Below the pieces are notes generated by a model. The model was not told the origin of the DNA and did not search any database. It saw nothing but the letters and a program-made list of their open reading frames with translations. Shown here piece after piece: positions 7,887-16,306 of a stretch of DNA of 64,000 bases. The first letter of the stretch is position 1; every line of letters starts with the position of its first letter. The position numbers were made by a program, and so were the translations under genes. This stretch comes from Streptomyces griseoluteus (lineage in GTDB: Bacteria; Actinomycetota; Actinomycetes; Streptomycetales; Streptomycetaceae): contig JOBE01000004.1 in NCBI GenBank assembly GCA_000717735.1, positions 133,402 to 197,401 of the forward strand, given 5' to 3'.

Positions 7887-9266
7887 CTAGAGTCCTGCGC
7901 GGTCAAGCAGTCCGAGCATGTCGGCGACCGGGAGCGCCGGGTTGACGGCTGCTGCGGAAGCGGTGGCGGGGTCGGCCAGGAGTCGGCGGAGGCTGGGCAG
8001 GGGAAAGCGAGGGTCCGCGGCGGCCTGGGCGACGGTGCCGGGGGCGCGGCTGAGGCCTTCCAGCTGCTGTGTGGAGAGGTCCGGGTCAAGGAGGGCCAGG
8101 CGGCGCCTGACCGGGTCCTCGTCCCCGGCGAACCGGGCGGCGAGGCCGCGGACGGGGAAGCCGGGGTGGCGCACCAGGACGTCGACGGCTCGGTGCGTGC
8201 CGGTGAGGTAGAGGTCGAGCAGGAGCTCGGCGGGAGCCCTAGGGTGGTTCTCGGCCAGCAAAAGGCGTACGGCGAAGTCCTCGTCGCGCGCGAGCGGGCC
8301 GACGAGGTCGGCGGGGAGTTCCGGGCAGGCGGCGGCGCTGCGGCGCAGCCACACGTGGCCGGAGGTCGCGCAGCGGCGCAGCAGTTCTGGGTCATCGCGC
8401 CCTTCGAGGACCCAGCTCAGCGGGGCGAGGCGCTGGTCGGCGGTGATCAGCGGAGCGATGCGCAGGCGCTCGGCCTCGGTGAGTTCCGGGCGGCCGGAGA
8501 GGACGAGCCGAACCCGGTCGTCGGCCGAGGCGGCGAGGACGGGGAAGAGGTGAGCGGGCAGGGTGGGGTTGCCCGCCAGCTCGCCGTGGTGCTCAGGGTC
8601 AGCCATGAGTCGTTCGGCCAGTTCTGGGCTGAGGTCGGCTCGGGCAAGGAGTCCGGAGAGCTTCCAGTGGCCGCCGAGTTCGGCGAGGAGCTGGGCGGTC
8701 TGGGCGGGGTCGGGGTGCGGGACTGCGAGCAGAGCGGCGTGGCGTACCTCGGGGTCCTCGTCGTGGAACAGAGCTTCGCGGGCGGTGGGGGTGAGGAGCT
8801 CCCAGGCGCGGCAGGCAGCCTGGCGGAAGGCGGGGTCTTCGTGTTCGGCGAGGCCGGCCAGGACGCGGGGCGGGAGGATGGGCGACTGCAAGGTCTCCAT
8901 GCGGACAAGGGGTTGTTCGTGAGCCAGCAGCCGCTGATACACGTGGTCCGGCAGTGGGCGGACGGGCGCGTACCCGTCGGGGAGCGCCCCCATCCCCAGG
9001 GCGAGGTGGACGCGTGCGGACGGATCGTCGATCAGGCGGGCCCGCTGCTCGGGATCGGCGTAGGGGTTTGCAGCGAACGCCTTGCGGACGGCGGGGTCGG
9101 GGTGGGTGAGGACGGCCTCGGCCACGGCCTGGGACAGGTGCGTGCGCCGAGCGACCTCGCGCGTGACCGCCTCGTCCGGAGCGGTGAGCAGGCGCAGCAG
9201 GACCTCGTCGGGGGCGGCGCGGTTGCCTGCCAGCGGTCTCAGCGGCAGTGGTACGGGGGTGTTCAT
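7887..9266 (-). CDS. Leucine-rich-repeat-variant / HEAT-like repeat protein
   Basis: 459 residues without signal peptide or membrane segment. The whole chain is built of helical repeats with recurring units such as DPAVRKAFAANP, DPEVRHAALLAVPHPD and DDRVRLVLSGRPELT, typical of LRV/HEAT-like proteins common in Streptomyces; these are protein-binding scaffolds. ATG 9266 is chosen because GGAG lies 6-7 nt upstream; an in-frame start 21 nt further up is less well placed. Its TAG stop overlaps the CTAG target duplication of the IS, so the coding sequence survived insertion. It follows the polymorphic toxin gene in the same direction after 135 bp and a strong hairpin. It could be an immunity or binding partner, but nothing proves this. 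Confidence 0.75.
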   Translation of the reverse strand: MNTPVPLPLRPLAGNRAAPDEVLLRLLTAPDEAVTREVARRTHLSQAVAEAVLTHPDPAVRKAFAANPYADPEQRARLIDDPSARVHLALGMGALPDGYAPVRPLPDHVYQRLLAHEQPLVRMETLQSPILPPRVLAGLAEHEDPAFRQAACRAWELLTPTAREALFHDEDPEVRHAALLAVPHPDPAQTAQLLAELGGHWKLSGLLARADLSPELAERLMADPEHHGELAGNPTLPAHLFPVLAASADDRVRLVLSGRPELTEAERLRIAPLITADQRLAPLSWVLEGRDDPELLRRCATSGHVWLRRSAAACPELPADLVGPLARDEDFAVRLLLAENHPRAPAELLLDLYLTGTHRAVDVLVRHPGFPVRGLAARFAGDEDPVRRRLALLDPDLSTQQLEGLSRAPGTVAQAAADPRFPLPSLRRLLADPATASAAAVNPALPVADMLGLLDRAGL

Positions 9267-9333
9267 CGGTGTCTCCAGGGAGGGCACGGCAGAGCACTCG
9301 GGTCATAAACGGTTGAGGGATGCGAGGAGTGTA

Positions 9334-9375
9334 CGGGCGGGGTTCCCGTGGGGGCCTCCACGGAAAACCCGCCCG
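9334..9375 (-). terminator. Hairpin after the toxin gene
   Basis: CGGGCGGG (9334-9341) pairs with CCCGCCCG (9368-9375), extended inward by most of GTTCCCGTGG with CCACGGAAAA around a 6-nt loop. It sits between the toxin stop and the next gene, so that gene may need its own promoter or rely on read-through. Confidence 0.6.
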
Positions 9376-9401
9376 TGGTCAGGAGGTGCCGATCGGCCGG
9401 G

Positions 9402-12400
9402 TCAGCGGTCGTTCCACCTGGCTCTGGCGAACGCGTACGGATCGTCGATGTCCACCCTCTGCCCCTTCCAGTAGAACTGCACGGAACCCCAGGGACGATT
9501 GTTGCCCGGCATCATCGACCGCGAGATGACACCCAGCTCCCAGGCCGTCTGGTTGCCGCCGCTGGCGTGCCTCTCCCAATCGGTGCCAAGGGCCCGCTGG
9601 CGTGCCATCGCCGCGTCGAAGGCCTCCTGCGCGGTGTTGTACGGCTTCCCGCCCTTGTCCGGGTCGCCGCTGAGAAGGCCGTCGAGGGCGAAGGAGATGC
9701 GCACGTCGGGGTTTTCGGCCGCCTGTTCCACCGCGTTCATCCACCGCGGCTTCGGCTTCGTGGCCGTGTCGTTGGGGTCCGGTGTACCCCAGGCCTCTCG
9801 GCCGTTGAAGGTGATCCAGGGCCCGTCCCCGTTCGCGGTGAGCGTGCGGGCGAGCTCGTCACCGCTGTGCGTGACACCGTTCACACCCAGCACCACCTGG
9901 TCCCCGCAGTGGACCAGCGTCTCGATGCGGCCGGTGGGGCCGGTGTTGTGGACCAGGACCGGCGTGCGCCCCGCCAGCACGAAGTACGTGTGCATGTCGT
10001 TGACGGTGAGGTTGTACGCGCCCTGGAGGGCTTTCCAGTGGCGGACAGCGGCGATGGGGGCGGTGCCGCCGTCGGCCCGGCGCAGCACATCCCCGGTGTT
10101 GAGGTCGACCGCGTCGGTCCACTTCCGGGTCTTCTCGGACCAGAAGGGGTGGTGATCGGTGGTGGTGAGACTGCCGCCGCCGATGGCGGCGTCGAGGGTG
10201 ACGTCTGTGAAGTCGCGGTCGTCCGGGGTGAAGATGGTGGCTTCGACGCGGCGCGCGCCGGACTCGCCGGATTCGGGGTCGGCGGCCTGGACAAGGTCGC
10301 CGGTGCGAATTTCCTCGATGGGGCGGGCGGAGCCGTCGCCCATGAGGACGCGCGTGCCTGCGGGGAAGCTATTGCGGCCTGCCGGGCAGGTGGGGGCCCT
10401 GCGGAAGAGGGTCGTGAGGCCGTCGAAGGCCTCCTTTGCGACGGTTCCGTACTTCTCGGCGTACCGCGACCACTTGAAGGGGAGGGCTCCCCAACCCGCG
10501 ATGGGGGCCATGGCGGCGCAGGCGAGTCCGGCGTCCTGCCAGGCGCCCTCGCGGCCGATGGGGAAGAAGAACTGGACGGTGCCTTCCATGGCGTAGATGC
10601 CGCAGTTCAGGCCGTCGGCGGGCTCGCCGACGACGGGGATGCTGCCGAGTACGTCCAGGGTCGCGTGGAGCACGTCGAGCCGGACGCCGAACGGGGTGTC
10701 GGGTGGGAGCTGGCGGCTCACGAAGAGGTCGATGAGGCCCATGCCGATCTTGACGAGCTTCTTCTTCTTGTCCGAGGCCTCGTCCGCCTTTTTCTTGCGG
10801 ACCTCTGCCAGGTACTCGTCGATCATGTAGCGCTGGAGGGTCAGCCCGTGCTTGATGCGGACGTCCTCTGCGCTCTGCCCGGCGTTAGCCGCGGAGGCCT
10901 TGGCGGCGTCGGCGGCCCGGTGGGCGGCTTCGGCGTAGTCGGCTGCGGCCAGGGAGCTGGCGTAGGCCTCGGCGGCTGAGTTCTGGGCGCGCGCCGAGCT
11001 GCTTGCGGCCTGCTGTTCGGCCTTGCGGGCCGTGGCGGCAGAGGCGGCGGCCTCGTCGGCGGACTTGCGGGCGCTGTCGGCGGACTGCTTGGCCTGGGCA
11101 GCGTAACCGGCGGCCTCGTCGGCGTACGCAGCGGCCTTCTGGGCGTGGACGTCGGCCTCGTTTGCGGCGCCCCGGGCGTCGGAAGCGGCCTCGGCGGCCC
11201 CGTGTGCGTCCTTGAAGGCGAGGGCGGCGACGGACTGCGCGTCGGCGATGACCGCCTTGACCTGGGCAATGTGGGCGGCGTTGAGCTGGTCGCGCCGCAG
11301 GGCGCGGTGCCGGCCGGACTCGATGAAGGTGCTCAGGTGCGTGTCGGGGCTGGCCAGTGCCGTTTCGGCAGCGGCTTTGACCTCGGGGGTACCGCCCTCG
11401 GCGAGGCGGGCGGCCTCGACGCGGTGGTCCTCCACGCGTGCCTGGTGCTGGCCGGCCTGGAGGAATTCCTCCAGTGCCTTCGGGTTCGGGTGGTGGAGAG
11501 CCGCGGTGGCGGCTTCCTTCACGCCCGGGCCGCCGGCTTCGGCGATGCGGGAGACCTCGATGCGCCGATCGGGGGCGGCGGCCTGGTACTGGCCGGTGGC
11601 GAGGAAGGCGCGGACCTGCTCGGGAGTTCCGGCGAGGGCGGCGGTGGCGGCCACTCGGAGGTCCTTGTAGGCGCCGCTCTGGGCGAGCTGGTCGACTTGG
11701 TGGCGGGCGTCCTGGGCGTCGGCCTTCTTCCAGCCGTCGGTGGCGTAGGCGATGACGTCGGCGTCGGTGCCCGCGAGGGCGGACTCGGCGGCGGCGCGGG
11801 CCCAGGGGCCGCGGACCCGGAGGGCGGTGAGGGCCATCTTGCGGCCGGAGGCGGCGATCAGGGCGGGTTCGGCGCCGGGCTGCTCGGCGTTGAGGGAGAG
11901 TTCCGCGAACTGGGCCTCGAGCCTGTTGCGGTCCTGGAGGATGCGGTTGGACTCGGCCTTGGCCAGGTCGTACAGGGCCTTGGCGTCGCGGGCCTCGTTG
12001 ACGAGGGTGTTGGTGCGGGCAAGGATTTCCTCGGCCTCGCGCTTGCGGGCCGTCTCCTGGACGTCCTCGGCCTGCTTGACGGCCTCGCCGGCCTTCTGGG
12101 CGGCGAGCAGGGCCTGTTCGGCGTTGATCTGGGCCTGGGCTGCCGCTGCCTGGGCGTCGCCGGCGTGCTTGGCTGCGTTGCGCGCGGCGGTGGCGGCGTT
12201 GCGGGCGTGGGCGGCGGCCGAGCGGGCGGCCGCGGCCGACTCTCCGGCGGCGGCGGACGCGGCGGTGGCGTGCGCGCGGGCCTGCTGGCAGGCGCGCCGG
12301 GCCTCGGCGGCGTGGCGGCGGGCGGCGTCCGCGGCGGCTTTTGCCTCGCCGTAGTGCACTCCGGACTCGCGGGCCCACTTGTCGGACTCGTCGGCCTGGT

Positions 12401-13640
12401 CGGCGGAGGCAAGCATGTATTCGATCGAGGAGAGCGCGGCGTCCATCGCCTCCTCGTTGGCCTTCATGGTCTGCCGGAGGGCCTCTGTGGAGTCCGCGAT
12501 CTTGGTGGCATCTTCGGCGGCGCGGTCGGCCGCGGCGGCGATGTCCTCGTGGACCTTGCCGGAGTTCGCGGCGTCCAGGGCGCGGTCGGACGCCTGGGAG
12601 GCGTACAGGGCCGCGGTAGAGGCGTTGTGGGCGGCGGTGGCCGCTGCCTGGGCGGCGGCGTTGGCGGCGCGAGCCGCGGCGACGGCGGTACGGGCGGCCG
12701 AAGCGGCGCGGCGGGCGGATTCGGCGGCGCGGCGAGCGGCGTCGGCGGCCCGGCGGGCGTCGCCCTTGGCAGCCTTGGTCTCTGCGGCGGCCTTGGCGGT
12801 CTCCGTCTTGGCCAGGGCTGCGGCGGTGCGGGCCTTCTCGGCCTGCTCCTCCGCGCTCTTGCGGGCCTTCTCGGCCGCGACCTGAGCCTCCTTGGTCTGG
12901 CGGGCCAGGTCGGTGATGGTGGCGTGTTCCTGGTCCTGGGCTCTGGTGATGTGCTGCCCGTACGTCAGGAAGTCGCGTACGTCGTCGACGGTGCCGTTGA
13001 GGGCGGCGGTCGCGGCCCGTTTGGTGGCGGGGCCGCCGCCGGCCTCGATCTGGGCGACGCGGACGCGGGCGTCGTCGTCGCGCTGCTTGTACTGGCCCGT
13101 CGTCAGGAAGTCCTTGATGGCGTCGATGCCCTCGGCCATGGCCTTGTCGCCGCTCTGGCGCAGACCCGCGCCGCCGCTCTCGGTGATCCGGGCGGCCTCG
13201 ACGCGCTGGTCGTCGGCGAGGGGGGCCTTCCAGCCGTCCTTCAGGAAGGCGGCGAGCTGCTCAGGGGTGCCTTCGAGGGCTTTGCGGGCGGCCTCGCTGA
13301 CGCCGGGGCCGGCCTCGGTGACGAGCTTGAGGGCGGCCTCGCGGCGGTCGAGGTCCTCGGCGATCCTCTGGCCCTCGGAGAGGTACGCGCTGATCTGCGC
13401 GTCACTTCCCTCCAGGGCGGAGCCGGAGGCCGATTTGACGGCCGGGCCGCCGGACTTCCAGCTGTCGAGGACGCGTTGGCGGTCGGAGGGCGGTGGCGGG
13501 GACGGTTCGGTGGCGACGGCAGGTGTCGTGGAGACCAGTCCGGTCAGCAGGGCTATGGGCAGCAGGGCGCGGCCGGCGCGGGTGGCCAGCGCGTATCCCT
13601 GCTGCCATCGCCCGGCCTGACGGCCCGTGTGATGGCGCAC
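9402..13640 (-). CDS. Secreted polymorphic toxin: ALF repeats, coiled coil, HINT domain, unknown C-terminal toxin
   Basis: 1412 residues from GTG 13640, which has AAGGGGG about 10 nt upstream. Order: signal peptide (RALLPIALLTGLVSTTPAVA, ending near residue 46); ALF-type short repeats (FLKDGWK, FLTTGQY, FLTYGQH) to about 270; a very Ala-rich coiled coil to about 600; more ALF repeats (FLATGQY, FLQAGQH, FIESGRH) to about 830; a second Ala-rich coil; a pretoxin segment (GSIPVVGEPADGLNCGIY); a HINT self-cleavage domain from Cys1085 (CPAGRNSFPAGTRV) through TTDHHPFW to LVHN at 1232. The last 180 residues are the presumed released toxin. They contain WITFNGREAWGTPDPND, ALGTDWERHASGGNQTAWE and FYWKGQRVDIDDP and are not recognised. 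It acts extracellularly on competitors if it follows the known scheme. Divergent from the pseudoprotease gene. Confidence 0.85.
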   Translation of the reverse strand: MRHHTGRQAGRWQQGYALATRAGRALLPIALLTGLVSTTPAVATEPSPPPPSDRQRVLDSWKSGGPAVKSASGSALEGSDAQISAYLSEGQRIAEDLDRREAALKLVTEAGPGVSEAARKALEGTPEQLAAFLKDGWKAPLADDQRVEAARITESGGAGLRQSGDKAMAEGIDAIKDFLTTGQYKQRDDDARVRVAQIEAGGGPATKRAATAALNGTVDDVRDFLTYGQHITRAQDQEHATITDLARQTKEAQVAAEKARKSAEEQAEKARTAAALAKTETAKAAAETKAAKGDARRAADAARRAAESARRAASAARTAVAAARAANAAAQAAATAAHNASTAALYASQASDRALDAANSGKVHEDIAAAADRAAEDATKIADSTEALRQTMKANEEAMDAALSSIEYMLASADQADESDKWARESGVHYGEAKAAADAARRHAAEARRACQQARAHATAASAAAGESAAAARSAAAHARNAATAARNAAKHAGDAQAAAAQAQINAEQALLAAQKAGEAVKQAEDVQETARKREAEEILARTNTLVNEARDAKALYDLAKAESNRILQDRNRLEAQFAELSLNAEQPGAEPALIAASGRKMALTALRVRGPWARAAAESALAGTDADVIAYATDGWKKADAQDARHQVDQLAQSGAYKDLRVAATAALAGTPEQVRAFLATGQYQAAAPDRRIEVSRIAEAGGPGVKEAATAALHHPNPKALEEFLQAGQHQARVEDHRVEAARLAEGGTPEVKAAAETALASPDTHLSTFIESGRHRALRRDQLNAAHIAQVKAVIADAQSVAALAFKDAHGAAEAASDARGAANEADVHAQKAAAYADEAAGYAAQAKQSADSARKSADEAAASAATARKAEQQAASSSARAQNSAAEAYASSLAAADYAEAAHRAADAAKASAANAGQSAEDVRIKHGLTLQRYMIDEYLAEVRKKKADEASDKKKKLVKIGMGLIDLFVSRQLPPDTPFGVRLDVLHATLDVLGSIPVVGEPADGLNCGIYAMEGTVQFFFPIGREGAWQDAGLACAAMAPIAGWGALPFKWSRYAEKYGTVAKEAFDGLTTLFRRAPTCPAGRNSFPAGTRVLMGDGSARPIEEIRTGDLVQAADPESGESGARRVEATIFTPDDRDFTDVTLDAAIGGGSLTTTDHHPFWSEKTRKWTDAVDLNTGDVLRRADGGTAPIAAVRHWKALQGAYNLTVNDMHTYFVLAGRTPVLVHNTGPTGRIETLVHCGDQVVLGVNGVTHSGDELARTLTANGDGPWITFNGREAWGTPDPNDTATKPKPRWMNAVEQAAENPDVRISFALDGLLSGDPDKGGKPYNTAQEAFDAAMARQRALGTDWERHASGGNQTAWELGVISRSMMPGNNRPWGSVQFYWKGQRVDIDDPYAFARARWNDR

Positions 13641-13929
13641 GAGGAGGTTCCCCCTTCGAGAGGTCGGGATTGTCCGCGGTGACGGGGCGCGCAGGACGCG
13701 GGTCCCGGAGTGCGGACGGGTGAACGGGCCGTATGCCGGGCGGAGTCGGCCCGGTCGGCTGTTGCGGGGCGGGGATCCCGGCGCCGGCCCGTACGGCCCC
13801 CCGGCCGGCTGGCGCTCGGATCCCGTGCCGGGCGGTAGCGTCCGGCACGGGAGGAGTAAATCACAAGCATCGTTGATCGCACCCATACGATCGATGACGC
13901 TTCAACAGGAGCGTTATCTCTTCGTTATG

Positions 13930-13959
13930 TTGACTGTCTCTCAGGTCGGTGTCTACGAC
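13930..13959 (+). promoter_or_regulatory. Candidate sigma-70-type promoter in the divergent toxin/pseudoprotease gap
   Basis: TTGACT at 13930-13935 and TACGAC at 13954-13959, spacer 18. It lies about 190 nt before the pseudoprotease start. The 508-bp gap 13641-14148 is less GC-rich around 13860-13935 than its surroundings and otherwise holds no gene that I can support. Confidence 0.3.
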
Positions 13960-14148
13960 GCTAAGCTGCGTCGCGGCCCCCCGGAGATCACCGGCCGCGC
14001 GTGCCTCCGCATGTCCCGACCCGTGAATCTGTACGCCCGGCTCGTGCACTCGTACGTCCGGCTCCTCCCGCTCCGTCCGCCGCACCCGCCCTGCTCCAGC
14101 AGCAGGGCGGCAGCCGGCACGGGGCTCACCGAAAGCGAAATCACACCA

Positions 14149-16233
14149 GTGCGCATACGCAGCATGCTGCCCACAGCCATCGCGGTCGCGGCCGTCGCGG
14201 TCGGGGTGCCCGCCCCGCTCGCCTCTGCTTCCGACCCTGAGATGCCCGTCCCCGTACCCGTCGAGGCCGGGGCGCCCTTCGCCGTCGAAGACGGCTCGTA
14301 CCCCTTCCGCGCCGACATCCTGGCCAGCACCGGCGCCCACCTGATCGAGGGCGACGGGCACATCGTCCAGACCGACTGCGCCGGCGGCCACCACATCATG
14401 GTGTGGGCGCGCAATCTGCTCACCAACGAATCACGGATCTGCTTCAAGGCCGCCGACACCGGCTACCTGAAGGTGAACATCCCCCGGGCCTACCGAATCG
14501 AGACCAACGACCGGGACGTCAAGGCCGCCGTCTCCATCGAGCAGACCACCGAGAACCTGACCGTTCCCCGGGACACCTCCAAGGGCTTCGGCGAGGCCGA
14601 CCCCGCCGACCCCAAGCAGGCCGTCCTGCTGGAGCTCCGCGTCACCGGCTCGGGCTCCGACACGCCCCCCGGCGCCTCCGCGGACATCAAGGGCCTCGGC
14701 TTCAATGGCAAGCTGCTCATAGGGGAAACCAGGCGCTGCTCCGCCGCCCTCGTCGACAGGGACTGGGTCCTCACGGCCAAGAGCTGCTTCGCGGACAAGC
14801 CCGCCGAGAGCAACACCGTGGCCGCCGGCGCCCCCAAGGAGAAGACCACCGTCGTCCTCGGCAAACCCCACGTCAACCTGCTTGGCGGCCACACCACCGA
14901 GATCGTCCAGCTGGTGCCCCACCCCGACCGCGACCTCGTCATGGCCCGCCTCGACAAGCCCGCCACCCACATCACCCCCGTCCGCCTCGCAACCGAAGCC
15001 CCGGCCGAAGGCCGCCGGCTGACCGTCTCCGGCTTCGGCCGCACGAAGACCGACTGGGCCCCCGGCACTCGCCACGAGGGCACCTTCACCACCGGCGCCG
15101 TCACCGCAGAGGGCTTCGCGGTCGCGCCGCAGGCCGCCGCCGAGGACACCGTGTGCGCGGGCGACGCCGGCGGCGCGGCCCTGCGCCAGGACGGCATCAA
15201 CGCTTACACCCTCTTCGGCATCACCAGCCGCTCCTGGCAGGGCAACTGCCTGGCCGGTACGGAGCCCCGCACCGGCGCCTTCGCCACGCGCGTGGACGAC
15301 ATCGCCCCGTGGACGGCCGAAGCCCGCGCCCTGGCCCCCGGCTGGAAGACCGAGACCCTCGTCCAGACCACCGCCGGCCTCTACCAGGGCATCCGCCTGG
15401 CCGACGGCACCTGGACCGGCTTCACCGACGTACAAGCCAAGGCAGGGGACCTCGGCGGGGTCCGCACCGCGACCGCCGCCGGCATCAACGCCGACACCCA
15501 CGTCGTCGCCCTCGCCACCAACGGCACCATCCACCACACCATCCGCAAGTCAGACGGCACCTGGGCCCCCTTCGGCAACGTCGGCGACGTCGCCGGGGTC
15601 CTCGGCAGCGTCACCCAGCTCACCAGCGTCTCCACCGGCAACGACCTCCACCTCCTCGCCGTGGCCGACGGCAAGCTCTTCCACGTCCTCCGCAAGGCCG
15701 ACGGCACCTGGACCCGCTTCGGTGAGGTCGCCGGCGCCGCCGGACCCATCGGCACCGTCACCGCCGCCGCCAGCGCCAACGTCGGCGGCGAACTCCAGGT
15801 CATCGCCGTCAGCGGCGGCAAGGCCTTCCACACCATCCGCAACACCGCCGGCTCATGGAGCACCTGGGGCAACGTCGCCCACGCCGCAGGCCCCACCGGC
15901 CCCATCACCGCCGTCAGCATGGCCGGCACCGGCGGCGACGCCCAGATCGTCATCGCCACCGACAACGGCACCCGTCAGTACCACGCCATTCGTAAGGCCG
16001 ACCGCACCTGGACCACCTTCGGCGACCTGAAGGACTACCTCGGCACGGACACGGTCAACTCACTCGGCGCCGCACACGTCGACGGAGCGCTCCAGCTCAC
16101 CGCCACCACCAGCGACGGCAAGCTCCTGCACATCATCCGCCGCCCCGACGGCACCTGGTCCCCGATCACCCGGGTCCCCCTCCGCGGCGTCGTCGGCACC
16201 CCCGGCACCACCGCCGCCGCCGGCACTCTCTGA
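14149..16233 (+). CDS. Secreted trypsin-fold pseudoprotease with C-terminal propeller-like lectin domain
   Basis: 694 residues. N-terminal signal peptide (RIRSMLPTAIAVAAVAVG ... ASA). A chymotrypsin-fold (S1) domain occupies about residues 175-390: CSAALVDRDWVLTA is a classic S1 strand, but the following AHC is KSC, so Ser212 replaces the catalytic His. Asp262 (DRDLVMARL) is kept. GDSGGP is GDAGGA, so Ala340 replaces the catalytic Ser. The protein therefore cannot work by the normal mechanism. From about residue 400 there are about six repeats of 45-50 residues with the signature DGTW..FG.V, as in PLL-like beta-propeller lectins, suggesting glycan or cell-wall binding. The GTG start keeps two Arg before the hydrophobic core; the Shine-Dalgarno match is weak and ATG 14164 is an alternative. 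Confidence 0.83.
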   Translation: MRIRSMLPTAIAVAAVAVGVPAPLASASDPEMPVPVPVEAGAPFAVEDGSYPFRADILASTGAHLIEGDGHIVQTDCAGGHHIMVWARNLLTNESRICFKAADTGYLKVNIPRAYRIETNDRDVKAAVSIEQTTENLTVPRDTSKGFGEADPADPKQAVLLELRVTGSGSDTPPGASADIKGLGFNGKLLIGETRRCSAALVDRDWVLTAKSCFADKPAESNTVAAGAPKEKTTVVLGKPHVNLLGGHTTEIVQLVPHPDRDLVMARLDKPATHITPVRLATEAPAEGRRLTVSGFGRTKTDWAPGTRHEGTFTTGAVTAEGFAVAPQAAAEDTVCAGDAGGAALRQDGINAYTLFGITSRSWQGNCLAGTEPRTGAFATRVDDIAPWTAEARALAPGWKTETLVQTTAGLYQGIRLADGTWTGFTDVQAKAGDLGGVRTATAAGINADTHVVALATNGTIHHTIRKSDGTWAPFGNVGDVAGVLGSVTQLTSVSTGNDLHLLAVADGKLFHVLRKADGTWTRFGEVAGAAGPIGTVTAAASANVGGELQVIAVSGGKAFHTIRNTAGSWSTWGNVAHAAGPTGPITAVSMAGTGGDAQIVIATDNGTRQYHAIRKADRTWTTFGDLKDYLGTDTVNSLGAAHVDGALQLTATTSDGKLLHIIRRPDGTWSPITRVPLRGVVGTPGTTAAAGTL

Positions 16234-16250
16234 CGGTCGGCCCCACACGC

Positions 16251-16291
16251 GCGGATGGGGCACAGAGCAGCTCGCTCCGGGCCCCATCCGC
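16251..16291. terminator. Bidirectional terminator hairpin between convergent genes
   Basis: GCGGATGGGGC (16251-16261) pairs perfectly with GCCCCATCCGC (16281-16291) around a 19-nt loop, between the pseudoprotease stop and the convergent membrane-protein gene. Confidence 0.6.
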
Positions 16292-16306
16292 CCTGCCTCA
16301 CACCGC

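Noticed and set aside
13641..13886. Upstream extension of the toxin reading frame by about 80 codons
   Set aside because: No ribosome site, Pro/Arg-rich composition, and it would bury a good signal peptide; GTG 13640 has AAGGGGG upstream.
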